DNA of 64,000 nucleotides from Cristatella mucedo (Eukaryota > Bryozoa > Phylactolaemata > Cristatellidae), in assembly GCA_009760855.2 (NCBI GenBank), contig WPIO01000017.1, positions 4,705,001 through 4,769,000 on the forward strand, given 5' to 3'. The notes beneath the pieces are model-generated. The model was not told where the DNA came from. It made no database searches and saw only the letters and a program-made list of their open reading frames with translations. Of the stretch, positions 54,901 through 64,000 are shown piece after piece. How positions within the stretch are numbered: the stretch's first letter is position 1; each line of letters starts with the position of its first letter. A program made the position numbers and the translations under genes.

Positions 54901-57900
54901 AAAGAAGTGCCATAGTCGGCAGTAGGAGAGTAGTTGTCGTTGTGTAAGAATTGTGGAAGCGAGTTCCACAGTCAAGGACCTGCAGAGCTAAAGCTTCTGT
55001 CGCCAACGGTCTTTAAGCGGAGGAATGGGACAGCTAATTTATTGTCCACACATGACCTCAGGGCACGAACAGGCTGAAACTGATGCAGCAGTTCAGCTAG
55101 GTACGAAGGAGCCAAGCCGTGGCGGCCCTCGTGGGTCAGCGTAAGAACTTTGCTCTGTATCCTTTGCTCAACCGGCAACCATCCTAGCTCTTTCAGCAAA
55201 GGAGACACGTGCTCAAACCACTGGGACTTGAAGACCAGCCTTGCAGCCATATTCATAGTCTGCTGTAGTGGCATAATAGCTTTCTTTGGCAGCCCAGCCA
55301 AAAGGGAATTACAATAATCAAGCCGAGACAGAACTAAAGAGCTAGTTAAATTTTGTACAAGCCACTGGGAGACAGCCCCTAATCTTTGATAGGGATCGGA
55401 TGTGATGGCTAGCCGTAGAGGCAGTCTTCTGAATGAAGCTTTTGAAATTGAGGCAGCTGTCGAACACGGCACCTAGATTACGAGCACAATAGCATCACCT
55501 ATTAGAATAGAACAGCAAAGCCTTTTAATCCACCCACACGCTTAGGGTGTCCTATGAGCAGCAGTTCGGTTTTATCATCATTTAATTTCAAGAAGTTTTC
55601 CGACAACCAGGATCGAATATCGGCAAGGCAAGCATTCAGTTTCTCAGTTGCTGCAGCAGATTCCGACGGTTTAAATGACAAATACAACTGAGTATCGTCG
55701 GCATAAAAGTGATATCCTATTCCATGGGCCTTAATCACTTTTCCCAGAGGTTGTGTATAAATGGAGAACAGCGAGGGACCGAGTACAGACCCTTGAGGGA
55801 CTCCACGGGTGACCCGTCTCGTGTCTGAGACCTGACCCCCCACACGACACGGATTGAACACGATCAGACAAGTATGATTTAAACCATGCCAGTGCTTTGT
55901 CTGCCAGACCGATCGTTGTTCTCAATCGTTCAAGCAGAACTTCGTGATCAATGGTGTCGAAGGCAGCAGACAGATCTAGCAGAGCTAGGGCAGTGACATT
56001 CCCGTCGTCGTTACCACGTAGAATGGCCTTGCCTTCTGGCAGCTGTGGAATGACTTGATTGGGGTACTGTAAAGCTGCTGTCTCATTGTCTGGAGCCGTG
56101 ACTAATAGCTTGGTCGTGCCAACAGTGGCCGTAAGTTTTACTGTGTTAAGCCTTCTGTGAGTATGATCGATATACTTTTATCTCTGCCGGTAGCTGTTGG
56201 AACTACTGTAAATGGATGGTAAATACTAACAAATCTGTTTTCGTTCATTGGTAATCTAGAAGCAATGTTTTGATACCTAACTTATTGCTCGGGAGGAGTT
56301 CTGACCCCTGAACCCAGGGCTACCCAGAAGCTGGTGTATTTGTTGATAACCCGTAGCAACCATAGGGATCGTTATGTGAGTGTGTTTACCCCAGTCTATG
56401 GCAGTGCCGATGCCAAACAGCTGTTATGCTTATTGTTATGTTTTTTATGTTTATATATCTACATTTTTTATGTTATGCCGATACAAGGTTGGTAGCCCCC
56501 CCCCCGACCTTTGTTAGCAAATCAGAGCGCAGTGTTCCTGCTGCTAGGCTCAAGCACTAGCGAATCGGAGCCCAGCATTCTTTAGTGGCAGCTGCCACAT
56601 CGGTTCCTGCTAGAGTTACCGTCTGAACCCGAGTTAGAAATACAACTTTCCAAATACTGTTTAGTGTGTGAGTGTTCTCTAAAATCATTAAGATGCACAC
56701 ACCTATTCGCAACACTGATAACTGCGTTGCCAATGGCAGATTTCATTTACGGGTTCCGATAGCTGGGTAAGAGGGATCACTTTGCTCATCTTTGGGTGTG
56801 CAACTTTGGCCGATTTAACAGCCTCATTTGTATAGCAGTAGAAAAGCTGTAAATCGATAGATGCGGCTATCGCCACCACTTGCAGTTGGCAATAAAGATC
56901 GCCCACTGCAGTATTCGAGCCCACGACCTCGGTCGGGGAAGAGTAAGCATCATACCTCCAGGCTATCACGACCACGATCATGCAAGAAAGATCTGTTAAC
57001 AGAGCAAATCTGTAATATGTTTCTACATTTAAATGTTACCATCGCCCTCTGTGTTACATTTGCAGACGTTATTCGCCCAATAGAAATTGCAACTTATTCT
57101 TCACACCTTTGCCCACATAGGAAATTGGACATTCAGTGAATTTGGCCTCAGTCGGTAGAAGGATTTTTTTATAGTGCCCTCGAAGCCTGAGCTGCTTTTG
57201 CTGCGAACACGGTACTCTTCTGAAGCCAGTCATCTGTCAAAGTTTCGTTAATGCGCTGCTTAACATATGCTTCCCCATGGTAAATTTTGATTCACCAATC
57301 AGCACAAATTTTTGCTCATTGCACATCTCATGTAATGTACTGTATCTCCATTTGTACGTCCACAAAGCCACACAGACTGTGTGGGTATTATACAGGAGAG
57401 TTTTATATAGCACACTTAAAGCTTAAGCTGCTTTCTGTATGCATTTGGTGGCCAGCAAACTCATGCAGCAAAGAGACAGTGAGCTGCAGAGGCTATGTCA
57501 GGAGCTCAGTTGAGGCTTTAAGTGAGTAGCATGGAAGTAGCAACTCGGCATGACTGGAAAGGATGTGCCACAGTCGGCAGCAGGAGAGTATATGTCGTTG
57601 TGCAGAAATTGTGGAAGTGAGTTCCGAAATCTAGGACCTGCAGAGCAAAAGCTTCTGTCGGCAACAATCGTTAAGCAGAGGCATGGAACAGCCAATTTAT
57701 TGTACGTACAGGACCCGAGGGTATGAGGAGACTGAAACTGGTACAACAGTTCAGCTAGGTGTAAAGGAGCCAAGCCGCCTTGTGCATCGGCGTGGGATTT
57801 TTACTCTGTATTTGTTGATCAACCGGCAGCCATCCAGGCTCTTTCAGCAAAGGAGACATGTGATTGAACCTCAGGGATATCATCACCAGCTTCAGTGGCC

Positions 57901-60900
57901 CAGTGGCTTTTCGGTAGCCCAACGAAAATGTAATTGCGATAATCTAGCCGAGACAGAACTAAGAAGCTTTAAATTATTTGCAAGCCAATATGGAAGACAG
58001 TTCCTAATCTTAGATAGGGATCAGACGTGGTTGCTAGCTGTGGAAGCAGTAGTTTTAACAGAGCTCTCAAAATGTAGGCAGCTGTCAAAGACGACACCCA
58101 AGTTCCGAGCAATGGTGATGGACACGCAGCACCTTCCCCTATTAGAAGAGCAAAGTTTTCTATTCCAGCCACACGGTTGGGGCTTCCTATGGGTAGCAGT
58201 TCCGTTTTATCGTCGTTTAGTTTAAGGAAATTTGCCGACATCCAGGATCAAATGTCTTCAAGGCAAGCATTTAGTATATCAGTCACTGCAGCAGATTCCG
58301 ACGATTCAATGACAAATGCAGCTGAGTATCGTCAGCATTAAAGGGATAGCCTATTCCGTGGGCGCAAATCACTTTCCCCAGAGGCTTAGTATAAGTGGAT
58401 AACAGCAAAGGACCTAGTAGGGACCATTGTGGGACTCCGTGTGTGACTAGTCTGCTGTATTAGACCTGATCCCTACACGACACGGATTAAACACTTTTTC
58501 CAAGAATCTTGTGACAGAATAGGACGAAGGGAAACTGGGTTATAGTTTGCAAGGATCTCTATATCTAATCAGAGGTTTTTACGTATCGGTCTGAGTATCA
58601 TTCAAAGCCTCTATTTATAGCATACTGGAATGAATGGAAAGCTTACCAGAACAGATACATCTTTAGTTGATATTTGAATAAAATATAGTTCATTTGTGTA
58701 GTCCCTAAGAGAGCTTAGAGCACGTGGTTAGCTGTTTAGAAACCTGCCAAACGGTTGCTTCGACCCTAGTCTGCGACATTGTTTAGCTGATGCATGCAAA
58801 TAGTTTATTAAGCAGTTTGTGCGTCCTCTGGCTTCTCTAGAACTAGCTTTAGTGTGTGGGCATAGCTCACATTAGCCCGATGTCACTGGAGATTTACGCA
58901 ATCGTTGTACTTATTTGCCGATGGTATAACGTTTGCAGCCCCTGTTGGCAAAACGTTTCCATTAGCATGAATAGGGTGCTAGTTGTATCCACGAATATAG
59001 CAGCAAGACTCGTTTCGGCCAGTTTGTATATTCTCCAACTCAGCTTTCTGAGACATACAGACTATAATAATAATAGCACTTGATAAAGCGCCCTCAGAGA
59101 ACTCAAATCTCTTTCTAGGCGCTTTACATTGGCTGCAAAGGAAACACAATTGGATGATTAATGGTAGCACGCTCAATTGACAACAAGAACAGCATGGTTA
59201 GTGATGACATGCAGAGGGTCAGCTTGCAAGTGCGGTTAGTGGCAGCATGCACAGTGTCAGCACACATAAGCACATAAAGGACGAATCACAGGAACCCACT
59301 AAATGCTGTGATAAATAAGTGCGTTTTTTTAAATTTGGACAAGTCAGGGGTGTCGTGTGATAGAAGTCGGGAGTGAGTTCCAGGCTTTGGGATCATACGA
59401 ACCAAAGGCATGGTCTCCAAAGGATTTGAGGTTTTTACGAGGTATAGGTAAACAGTTAGATTCCGAAAAGCCGGTAGTACTATGCTTAGCCTGGTGTGGC
59501 AGTAGATCTGATAGGTAGGCTGGAGCCAAAGAATGAAGGGACCTAAAAGTGAGCGACAAAACATTGAAGTTGGTGCGTTGTTTGACTGATAGCCAGTGTA
59601 AGTCGGCGAGAAGTGGCGTGATGTGGCAACTGCAACGCTCACGACAGACAAAGCTATGGTAACATCTATGCAAAAGAAGCATGTTCCTGCAAATTTTGCA
59701 GGCAACAAGATCTGTTGGTTACTCTTTAGGCTTGCACATGCATGTGCTTCTTATTAAAAAACTTATATGCCTTTCAATTGCTTTTTTATATTGCAGCCAG
59801 CAGTGGCAAGGTCATCCTCAATGGAAACAACATGACTATCACTAACTTGGCCCTGGAAGATGCAAAGGCTATTCAGTGCAACGTCACAGACGATAATTCT
59901 GGATGGGAAGCAGTCAGTTTCTACATCAACGTCCTCAGTAATTCAGCTTGATTTGAGTGCTAATTCGCTCTGTTTTTTGCATGCCTTGGTTTGCTTGTGC
60001 CATCTCGTGTAACCTGGAGGTTATTCTTTCCACCAGACGAGCCGCCAGCCATTGTCACACCACCACCAACATTTATGAAGCTTGCTGACGGCATGTCGTA
60101 CTTTATCGACTGTGTCGTATTTGGTGCACCTCGCCCCATTATTTCGTGGCTGAAAGATGGTCGTGAGCTGACCGGTGGCCGCTTCATAGTATACGACAAT
60201 GGGACACTTGAAATCCTTGTATGTGATGTAGCCTGAACAGAATGCAATGTTGCTATATAGCTTGTAACTTTTTCTGTGCTTGTTGCACTTACTCTTGGCT
60301 CTAGTCTAGATTTAATTCCAGGACGCCCTCATTACCGATGCTGGGACTTACACCTGCTCCGCATTCAACAATATTGGTCGTGTCTCTGCTGACATGGCCG
60401 TAATCGTGCGCAGTCGGACACAGATACGAACAGCTCCTCAGGATACAGTTGTATATGCTGGCCAAGAGACCAAGTTCACGTGCACGGCCATCACGGATGG
60501 TGACGAGATGCAGGTCGGTTGTGTGTCGGTTAATATTGACACTGCTGTGCTTTTTCTTGTCTGTATGCATTGTCCAAGTTGTATAGTACTTGCTATTCGT
60601 GGTGATGTCTGGCAGTGCATTCTGTTATTCCAAATTGTGTGCATGTTCACTGTTCTTAAACAGTGAGTGTGTTCACAATTCTTTTATTAATGAGCTTTTC
60701 GCTAATTGCATCTGTAACTCGTACCATGCCATTGTTCCCTGTGAAAATTGGCTGCAAATTTTTCTGGTTTCTCCCCTGCTAGGCTGTGACCGTGCTATGT
60801 ACACCTCGCTAACGTTGCCTGGGCTTAAGTTTCAGCAAGAGATGGGCATGTGCAAACAATCAGCAGAAAAAATCTTTGCCGTGAGACTTGCAATTAAACA

Positions 60901-61073
60901 ACAAAATTTGCAATGTCTCATGAACACAGGTCGTTTAGTGATCTTATATATATGGTAAATGCTACAAGCCACCACTCCTGTTCACATACTGTCAAATCAG
61001 CTTGTTTTGCCACCGTTGGCCAGAGCATTTTTTGAACAACGTTTTGTCATAGCATCGTCGCATGATGTATATG

Positions 61074-61131
<58 letters not shown>

Positions 61132-63059
61132 TTATATTGCCGATGGTATATACGTTTATATATATGTTGGCAAAACATTTGCCATTAGCATAATAGGGTG
61201 CCCCTGTTGGCAAAACATTTCCATTAGCATGAATAGGGTGCCAGTTGTATATATATATATATCAGGTATAGCTAAACCATTTGAACCAAGAAATCGGGTG
61301 GTATTATGTTTTAGCCTGGTGGGGGAGTAGTTCTGATAGGTGGGCTGGTGCCAAGTGAGTGATGGAACTTTGTAGTCGATATGCTGCCTGATTGTGAGCC
61401 AGTGTAGGTCGACAAGAAGTGGTTTGATATGACAGCTGCAATGCTCACGATAGACAAGCCTAGCTGCAGAGTTTTGCACCAACTGTAAGTGCCTGATTGC
61501 ACATGCTGGTAGACCAGCAAGCAATGACTTTGAGAAGTCGAGACGGATGTCACAAATGCATGAACCAATATTTAGATTTAGTATCTCTGTCCAAGCAAGC
61601 CCGAACTTCAGCAATTTTTTATAGCTGAAAGTAAGCAGGCTTGACTGTGGAGCTGCTGTGGTCATCTATTGAAAGGTCACTTTGGAACATGACACCTAGA
61701 TTTCGTGCAGATGCAACAGGAGAAATGCTGTTACCGATTGTGAACATTCCTATGTTTGAGTCGCAATTGATGACAGCCTGTCTAGACAATTTCTATAAAT
61801 TTCTTCTCTTCCTCGCCTCTGACACACACACTATTCTTGCCTCTGCAATAAGATGATTACTGATTATGCAAAACTCCACTTATGCTCGTCTGTCGTGACC
61901 TCTGTAATTGCCTATATACTCTTATATTATATATTATATTATATCTTTATACTCTTTCTCAGTAACGTATGCTCGCTTCTGATCAAGCAGCATTGTTACT
62001 TCATGGTTCGTTCACTCACTTTTAGGTTGTTTCGGTTCTTTGCAGCAGCTTACCTATCCTGATTACTTACTCATTGGCTTTTCCCACGCACCTCTTAGTT
62101 TTTTGTTTAGTGGTGCATCTAGTTAACATCATCAGAGGGCCGTATCTCCAGTTGCAATGAACCTAAAGTGTGGAGCTATGTACCGACTGATGTCACGGCC
62201 TTTCCTTGTTGGACTAAAAACTACCCATTTCTCAGCTAATGTGACCTTGTGAAGCATGTGAATTATTCTTCATGTATGTGTTGATACTTGTTTTAATTGT
62301 CCATTTCATCATCATTCATCAGTTGGGTGCTTCTGATTAATGTGCAGTATGTCTAGAATGAGATTTAACTCCATTAGGGTGTAGTGCAGTTGCTTTATAA
62401 TTATTAGTAGTGGTCGTTTGGTACTCGGTCAATTGAAGCCACTTTTATGCTGTTTGGTCATTTCGGTTGGTCTTCCCTGAGCAGAATTAAGTGCTGGGGT
62501 GACAGCTGTTGCTACTTTTGTAGAACCTGGTAATCGATTGGCAAAAGGATGGGCAGTTGATTGACTACACGATTGCCCAGCGTATGTATAAGAACACACA
62601 GGATAATTCGTTGCTTATAAGTGGTACTATCTCCCTGGACACGGGCACGTACACGTGTGTGGCATCTAGCGGTGTGGACTCGAATTCAGCGTCAGCGGCT
62701 CTGCGAGTGCAGGGTAAATGACCATGAATGCGCGAACTTGGATTTGCTCTACCACTCTGCTCGTTCCAGGGAAACGGCAGGGCATCTTATGTGCCTGAGT
62801 GTGTGAATGGTTTGTGCCGGCTGGCTTGCACGGTGTGTGCAACTGTGGGCTATCGTTTTGCAGATATACCTGACCAGCCCACTGCTGTAACCATTATGGA
62901 GTGTTACCAGAGTATTGCCAGAGTCTCTTGGAAACCGGGCCCCAATAACAATGCACCAATTCTGAATTATATACTCCAGTTCAATACTACGTTCGACCCA
63001 TCAATATGGTATACTGTTAACAGCAGCATTTCCGACAAAGACAATGTATATATTGTTCC
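42907..63059 (+). CDS. Nrg: Neuroglian/L1CAM-family adhesion protein, 5' part (13 exons, continues past window)
   Basis: Exons: 42907-42961, 47468-47573, 48743-48930, 49029-49214, 49653-49772, 50963-51068, 53000-53187, 53306-53437, 59797-59937, 60037-60218, 60322-60513, 62524-62713 and 62864-63059. Phases agree throughout (1982 nt, 660 complete codons). Order: signal peptide; Ig1 (about residues 22-114), Ig2 (118-217), Ig3 (222-316), Ig4 (318-407), Ig5 (410-500), Ig6 (504-595), first FN3 (from 596). Each Ig has its Cys pair and Trp. L1-family proteins are surface receptors for neurite outgrowth, axon guidance and cell adhesion. NPPPTY in Ig1, PYF at Ig4 start, RELTGGR in Ig5 and RTQI at Ig6 start favour neuroglian over contactin or Dscam. 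Remaining FN3 repeats, membrane segment and ankyrin-binding tail are outside the window. Confidence 0.93.
43358..43527 (-). mobile_element. tRNA-derived SINE (type 1), minus copy
   Basis: Well preserved: on the minus strand, A-box region CACTAGGTAAGGCGGTTGC, B box GGGTTCGAATCC, and body ending in TAGTATTTTTTT. Confidence 0.88.
44650..44720 (+). mobile_element. Small LINE B fragment
   Basis: CTCGGACTTGACTATTGTGG matches the LSRLDYC-coding part of LINE B; strongly decayed. Confidence 0.45.
44880..45810 (+). mobile_element. Recent LINE A copy with internal deletion
   Basis: A frame open to 45546 holds [33 protein letters not shown] and, after a deletion at about 45213 that keeps the frame, [20 protein letters not shown] and the C-terminus. 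The tail stem-loop is at about 45730-45775 with (ATT)n. Confidence 0.9.
46845..46960 (-). mobile_element. LINE A 3' tail, minus
   Basis: (AAT)n and the intact inverted stem-loop, about 115 bp; near-consensus sequence suggests a recent, very short insertion. Confidence 0.88.
47468..47573 (+). CDS. Nrg: Neuroglian exon 2: Ig1, first half
   Basis: After CTATTGCAG, encodes [15 protein letters not shown], the first Ig1 Cys in LPCVATG and NPPPT, a block conserved in L1-family Ig1. The donor is AC|GTGAGT, phase 2. Confidence 0.92.
47615..48690 (+). mobile_element. LINE A copy in neuroglian intron 2
   Basis: Begins about 40 bp past the exon 2 donor and ends about 50 bp before exon 3. The frame is open to 48449 and reads [51 protein letters not shown] and [15 protein letters not shown], with a frameshift near 48115. 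The tail ends in (ATT)n at 48668-48682. Confidence 0.92.
48743..48930 (+). CDS. Nrg: Neuroglian exon 3: Ig1, second half
   Basis: Completes the split Thr and continues [10 protein letters not shown] (Ig Trp) to [14 protein letters not shown] (second Cys). It ends phase 1 before GTGAGT. Confidence 0.93.
49029..49214 (+). CDS. Nrg: Neuroglian exon 4: Ig2, first half
   Basis: Encodes [19 protein letters not shown] (first Cys), IPIIYWQKF (Trp) and a [10 protein letters not shown] block as in L1-family Ig2. The preceding intron is 98 bp. Confidence 0.92.
49653..49772 (+). CDS. Nrg: Neuroglian exon 5: Ig2, second half
   Basis: [20 protein letters not shown] supplies the second Cys of Ig2. It ends in ITITG, phase 1, before GTAAGT. 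Confidence 0.93.
49773..50580 (+). other. Start of neuroglian intron 5, nothing recognised
   Basis: No repeat family or conserved ORF recognised. Confidence 0.45.
50581..50925. repeat. LTR-like dispersed repeat, copy 1
   Basis: Shares words with 56378-56690: CCCAGCCTATGGCAGTGC, GACCTTGGCTAGCCAATCAG, CCTGCTGCTAGGC, CCAATCGG. It has two CCAAT boxes and an AATAAA at 50891-50896. A solo-LTR-like nature is inference; boundaries are approximate. Confidence 0.5.
50963..51068 (+). CDS. Nrg: Neuroglian exon 6: Ig3, first half
   Basis: Encodes [18 protein letters not shown] and VFGG, first Cys of Ig3, ending phase 2 (AT|GTAAGT). An LTR-like repeat with CCAAT boxes begins about 380 bp upstream. Confidence 0.9.
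51168..51358 (+). mobile_element. tRNA-derived SINE (type 1), plus copy
   Basis: TGAGCCGTGATGGCACACTA start, B box GGGTTCGATTTC, body ending AAAAAGAGGCTGTTTAATCAG and (TTTA)n tail. Located in neuroglian intron 6. Confidence 0.88.
51738..51815 (-). mobile_element. LINE A 3' tail, minus, diverged
   Basis: AATAATAATAATACATTTG and a degraded stem-loop. Confidence 0.72.
52005..52080 (+). mobile_element. LINE A 3' tail, plus, diverged
   Basis: CATATGTAAAGTGCTTATAA and AAGTTATCTGGGAGTGCTGT, ending in ATTATTAT. Confidence 0.7.
52315..52720 (-). mobile_element. LINE A 3' end, minus
   Basis: (AAT)n, intact inverted tail and the reverse of [19 protein letters not shown], about 280 bp upstream of neuroglian exon 7. 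Confidence 0.88.
53000..53187 (+). CDS. Nrg: Neuroglian exon 7: Ig3, second half
   Basis: The acceptor at TCTGTAG|G gives [13 protein letters not shown] in phase, then [13 protein letters not shown] (second Cys). An AG at 53017-53018 is out of phase with exon 6 and is not used for this protein. Confidence 0.9.
53306..53437 (+). CDS. Nrg: Neuroglian exon 8: Ig4, first half
   Basis: After a 118-bp intron, [11 protein letters not shown] opens Ig4; [13 protein letters not shown] carries Cys and RWYINGN the Trp. Phase 1 donor GTAAGT. Confidence 0.92.
53534..53712 (+). mobile_element. LINE A internal fragment
   Basis: CTTTGGAGACCGTGCATTTA to GCGTGCTGACACTGTG, coding for [20 protein letters not shown] and the 3' UTR start; lacks both RT core and tail. 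Confidence 0.85.
53713..54690 (+). other. Part of neuroglian intron 8, nothing recognised
   Basis: No repeat or gene recognised. Confidence 0.45.
54691..56060 (-). mobile_element. LINE B, longest copy, minus
   Basis: Reading from 56060 to 54691: the [13 protein letters not shown]-type block, [106 protein letters not shown] and RSFSSAGP, then the 3' end. A few frameshifts; best reference copy of LINE B here. Confidence 0.92.
56378..56690. repeat. LTR-like dispersed repeat, copy 2
   Basis: Matches copy 1 at 50581-50850 in separated blocks (CCCAGTCTATGGCAGTGC, GACCTTTGTTAGCAAATCAG, CCTGCTGCTAGGC), with an A/T-rich insertion around 56425-56480. Confidence 0.5.
56808..56985 (-). mobile_element. 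tRNA-derived SINE, minus, diverged
   Basis: Body TTTAACAGCCTCATTTGTATAGC and head with B-box reverse GCAGTATTCGAGCCC; related to the type 1 and composite-element heads. Confidence 0.75.
57340..58560 (-). mobile_element. LINE B, older copy, minus
   Basis: Reverse of the LINE B 3' end, [13 protein letters not shown]-like and [10 protein letters not shown]-like blocks, [13 protein letters not shown] at about 58210-58240, and at 58510-58550 a piece of the NYNPVS-like block after a deletion. Confidence 0.85.
58915..58995. repeat. Short dispersed repeat related to 61140-61250
   Basis: CCCTGTTGGCAAAACGTTTCC and CATTAGCATGAATAGGGTGC recur at 61200-61245. Unknown family. Confidence 0.6.
59062..59660 (-). 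mobile_element. LINE A 3' portion, minus
   Basis: (AAT)n, inverted stem-loop and UTR, then reverse of the C-terminal RT to about 59660 ([17 protein letters not shown] in reverse). It ends about 135 bp before neuroglian exon 9. Confidence 0.9.
59797..59937 (+). CDS. Nrg: Neuroglian exon 9: Ig4, second half
   Basis: [20 protein letters not shown] supplies the second Cys. It ends YINVL, matching the neuroglian Ig4/Ig5 join. It follows a 6.4-kb intron full of LINEs. Confidence 0.93.
60037..60218 (+). CDS. Nrg: Neuroglian exon 10: Ig5, main part
   Basis: Encodes [29 protein letters not shown] and RELTGGRF, the last being a close match to neuroglian Ig5. Ends ...LEIL at CTT|GTATGT, phase 0. Confidence 0.93.
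60322..60513 (+). CDS. Nrg: Neuroglian exon 11: end of Ig5 and start of Ig6
   Basis: [20 protein letters not shown] closes Ig5; [16 protein letters not shown] and TKFTCTA open Ig6. The Ig5/Ig6 border has no intron. Confidence 0.93.
61076..61130. repeat. (TA)n microsatellite
   Basis: About 27 TA units in neuroglian intron 11. Confidence 0.97.
61140..61250. repeat. Two tandem units of a short repeat
   Basis: GTTGGCAAAACATTTGCCATTAG (truncated in quoting to its core GTTGGCAAAACATTT) appears at about 61166 and again at about 61206, each followed by GCAT-AATAGGGTGC. Related to 58915-58995. Confidence 0.7.
61262..61745 (-). mobile_element. LINE A RT fragment, minus
   Basis: Reverse of [33 protein letters not shown] and the LKIG..ISP region; tail missing. 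Confidence 0.85.
61950..62075 (+). mobile_element. Old LINE A fragment
   Basis: Decayed WLP(V)KQ..-, SLTFR- and AYLS-coding words near 61980-62060 in plus orientation. Confidence 0.5.
62335..62410 (+). mobile_element. LINE A tail, very diverged
   Basis: TGTCTAGAATGAGATTTAAC and CTTTATAATTATTAG resemble the tail. Confidence 0.5.
62524..62713 (+). CDS. Nrg: Neuroglian exon 12: Ig6, second half
   Basis: [30 protein letters not shown] and [10 protein letters not shown] match neuroglian Ig6. It ends ALRVQ with phase 1. Confidence 0.93.
62864..63059 (+). CDS. Nrg: Neuroglian exon 13: first FN3 domain, main part
   Basis: [20 protein letters not shown] and [16 protein letters not shown] match the first FN3 of neuroglian. 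It ends in phase 2 (GTTCC|GTAAGT). The expected next exon, beginning near a WANYTF-like block, was not found before 64000. Confidence 0.92.
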
Positions 63060-63560
63060 GTAAGTCACGAGGACTTGTAAAGAACCCTGACAACCAAGTG
63101 ATTGATTGCAAATGTTTCTTATCCGTTGGCTCGGCTCTACTTTGTGTTAGCCGGACTTAAGTGCACTCTCGTTTTGCAGCTGCGCTCTTGGTCAGCTCCC
63201 AGTACCAGCTGCTTGATGTGATTGCAGGGTGTTGCATCTTGTAGTGTTGCTGTCCTTAGATCAGTAAACACCTCCACTGATCCGTCTTTTGTGTTCTACT
63301 GAGGTTGACACGCAGGTGTATGCCGCATTGGTGTATATATCGCCGATACCTGTATGTCGATGTGGGATCTACAGATAAATTGGAAACTTCTGTAGTTTAT
63401 CAGCTCGGCCGAGTTAACTCAGCTGTGAGCAAACGTCGGGCATCCTTTGTGGTTATTGATCAAGCATAGCCACGTAGCTCCCCAGTTTGTGGCTGAGCCT
63501 TGACGTTTTTGGCTGTTAGTTTAATAACTTTATCGAAGTTACCCTTATAACAAAAAAAAA
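63060..63560 (+). other. Neuroglian intron 13, no exon found
   Basis: No acceptor followed by an in-phase FN3 continuation was found. A short frame at 63391-63468 reads LGRVNSAVSKRRASF, faintly FN3-like, but runs into TAG and lacks the preceding strand. Confidence 0.4.
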
Positions 63561-63564
63561 GAAA

Positions 63565-63722
63565 AACTTGAGCTGATTTTACTGCCCCTATAATACAGCT
63601 GCAGGAGTGCCTTAACAGCTATCACTACCACTTGCAGTGGACAATAAATTATCGCCCACTGCAGGACTCGAACCCACTACTTCGATCGTGAAGAGCGAGC
63701 ACCTTACCTCCTGAGCGAACAC
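63565..63722 (-). mobile_element. tRNA-derived SINE, minus
   Basis: Body CTGATTTTACTGCCCC and head with reverse B box GGACTCGAACCC, diverged type 1 relative. Confidence 0.78.
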
Positions 63723-63875
63723 CAAGGAGTCCTTCTGGTCTGAGCCATGCTATACCGTCCCGTTCTTAAGAAATCAGCTAATACGGCATCGTTTGTTCAT
63801 AGAGCCCCCTCACTTCCTGCTATGGGCACATTGCCCGCAGCAGCTGCTAAACAGGGTCGCCAGCTTCTGTTCAAG

Positions 63876-64000
63876 GCCCACTAGGTAAGGCGGTTGCTTT
63901 TCACGACTTCGGCCCTGAGCTCGGTGGTTCGAATCCTGCATTAGGTAAGGCTTTATTGCTGCTCCAAGCAGTGATGATAACCTTTAAGGCTCTTTTGCCA
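63876..64000 (+). mobile_element. tRNA-derived SINE, plus, cut by window end
   Basis: CCCACTAGGTAAGGCGGTTG, B box GTGGTTCGAATCC and part of the body up to the last base. Confidence 0.8.

Noticed and set aside
63391-63468. Next neuroglian FN3 exon
   Set aside because: It lacks a phase-compatible acceptor, lacks the expected preceding strand and ends in a stop.

Overview
This is nuclear DNA from an animal, almost certainly a bilaterian invertebrate. It holds two intron-rich plus-strand genes with standard GT-AG introns, many L2/CR1-like LINE and tRNA-derived SINE copies, and long (CT)n, (GT)n and (TA)n microsatellites. There are no operons or prokaryotic signals. The species cannot be fixed from sequence alone; the second gene resembles arthropod neuroglian most in wording, but L1-family genes occur in all bilaterians.

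Gene 1 (4274-33658, +) is a complete MFSD12-like major-facilitator gene. Ten exons join in frame to 492 codons plus stop (human MFSD12 is of similar length). MFSD12 proteins are lysosome/melanosome membrane proteins needed for cysteine import into those organelles. Intron 1 is 13.75 kb and is packed with retroelements and satellite DNA; introns 2 and 4 are only 92 and 149 bp.

Gene 2 (42907 to beyond 63059, +) is the 5' part of a neuroglian/L1CAM-family cell-adhesion gene. Thirteen exons encode a signal peptide, six Ig domains and most of the first fibronectin III domain (660 complete codons). The remaining FN3 domains, transmembrane segment and cytoplasmic tail must lie to the right of the window.

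Repeats: LINE family A (L2-like; 3' end is an AAAGCGCC...GGGCGCTTT stem-loop followed by (ATT)n) is present in more than 20 pieces on both strands. LINE family B is a second, distinct family with a few longer pieces. A ~180-bp tRNA-derived SINE (A box and B box visible) occurs about ten times. A composite element combines two tRNA-like heads, a CT-rich domain and the LINE A tail. A diverged ~175-bp satellite forms two arrays (about 1290-2900 and 11400-13090). A 540-bp element with 154-bp terminal inverted repeats sits just upstream of MFSD12. Insertions are nested (for example SINE inside LINE A inside LINE B at 7.6-10.3 kb), so relative ages can be read.

Layout: 0-4 kb LINE piece, satellite array, inverted-repeat element; 4.2-33.7 kb MFSD12; 33.7-42.9 kb intergenic with LINE tails and microsatellites; 42.9-64 kb neuroglian. 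The two genes have no evident functional link. I found no novel multi-gene system here; the unusual content is in the repeats and in one apparently duplicated intron.
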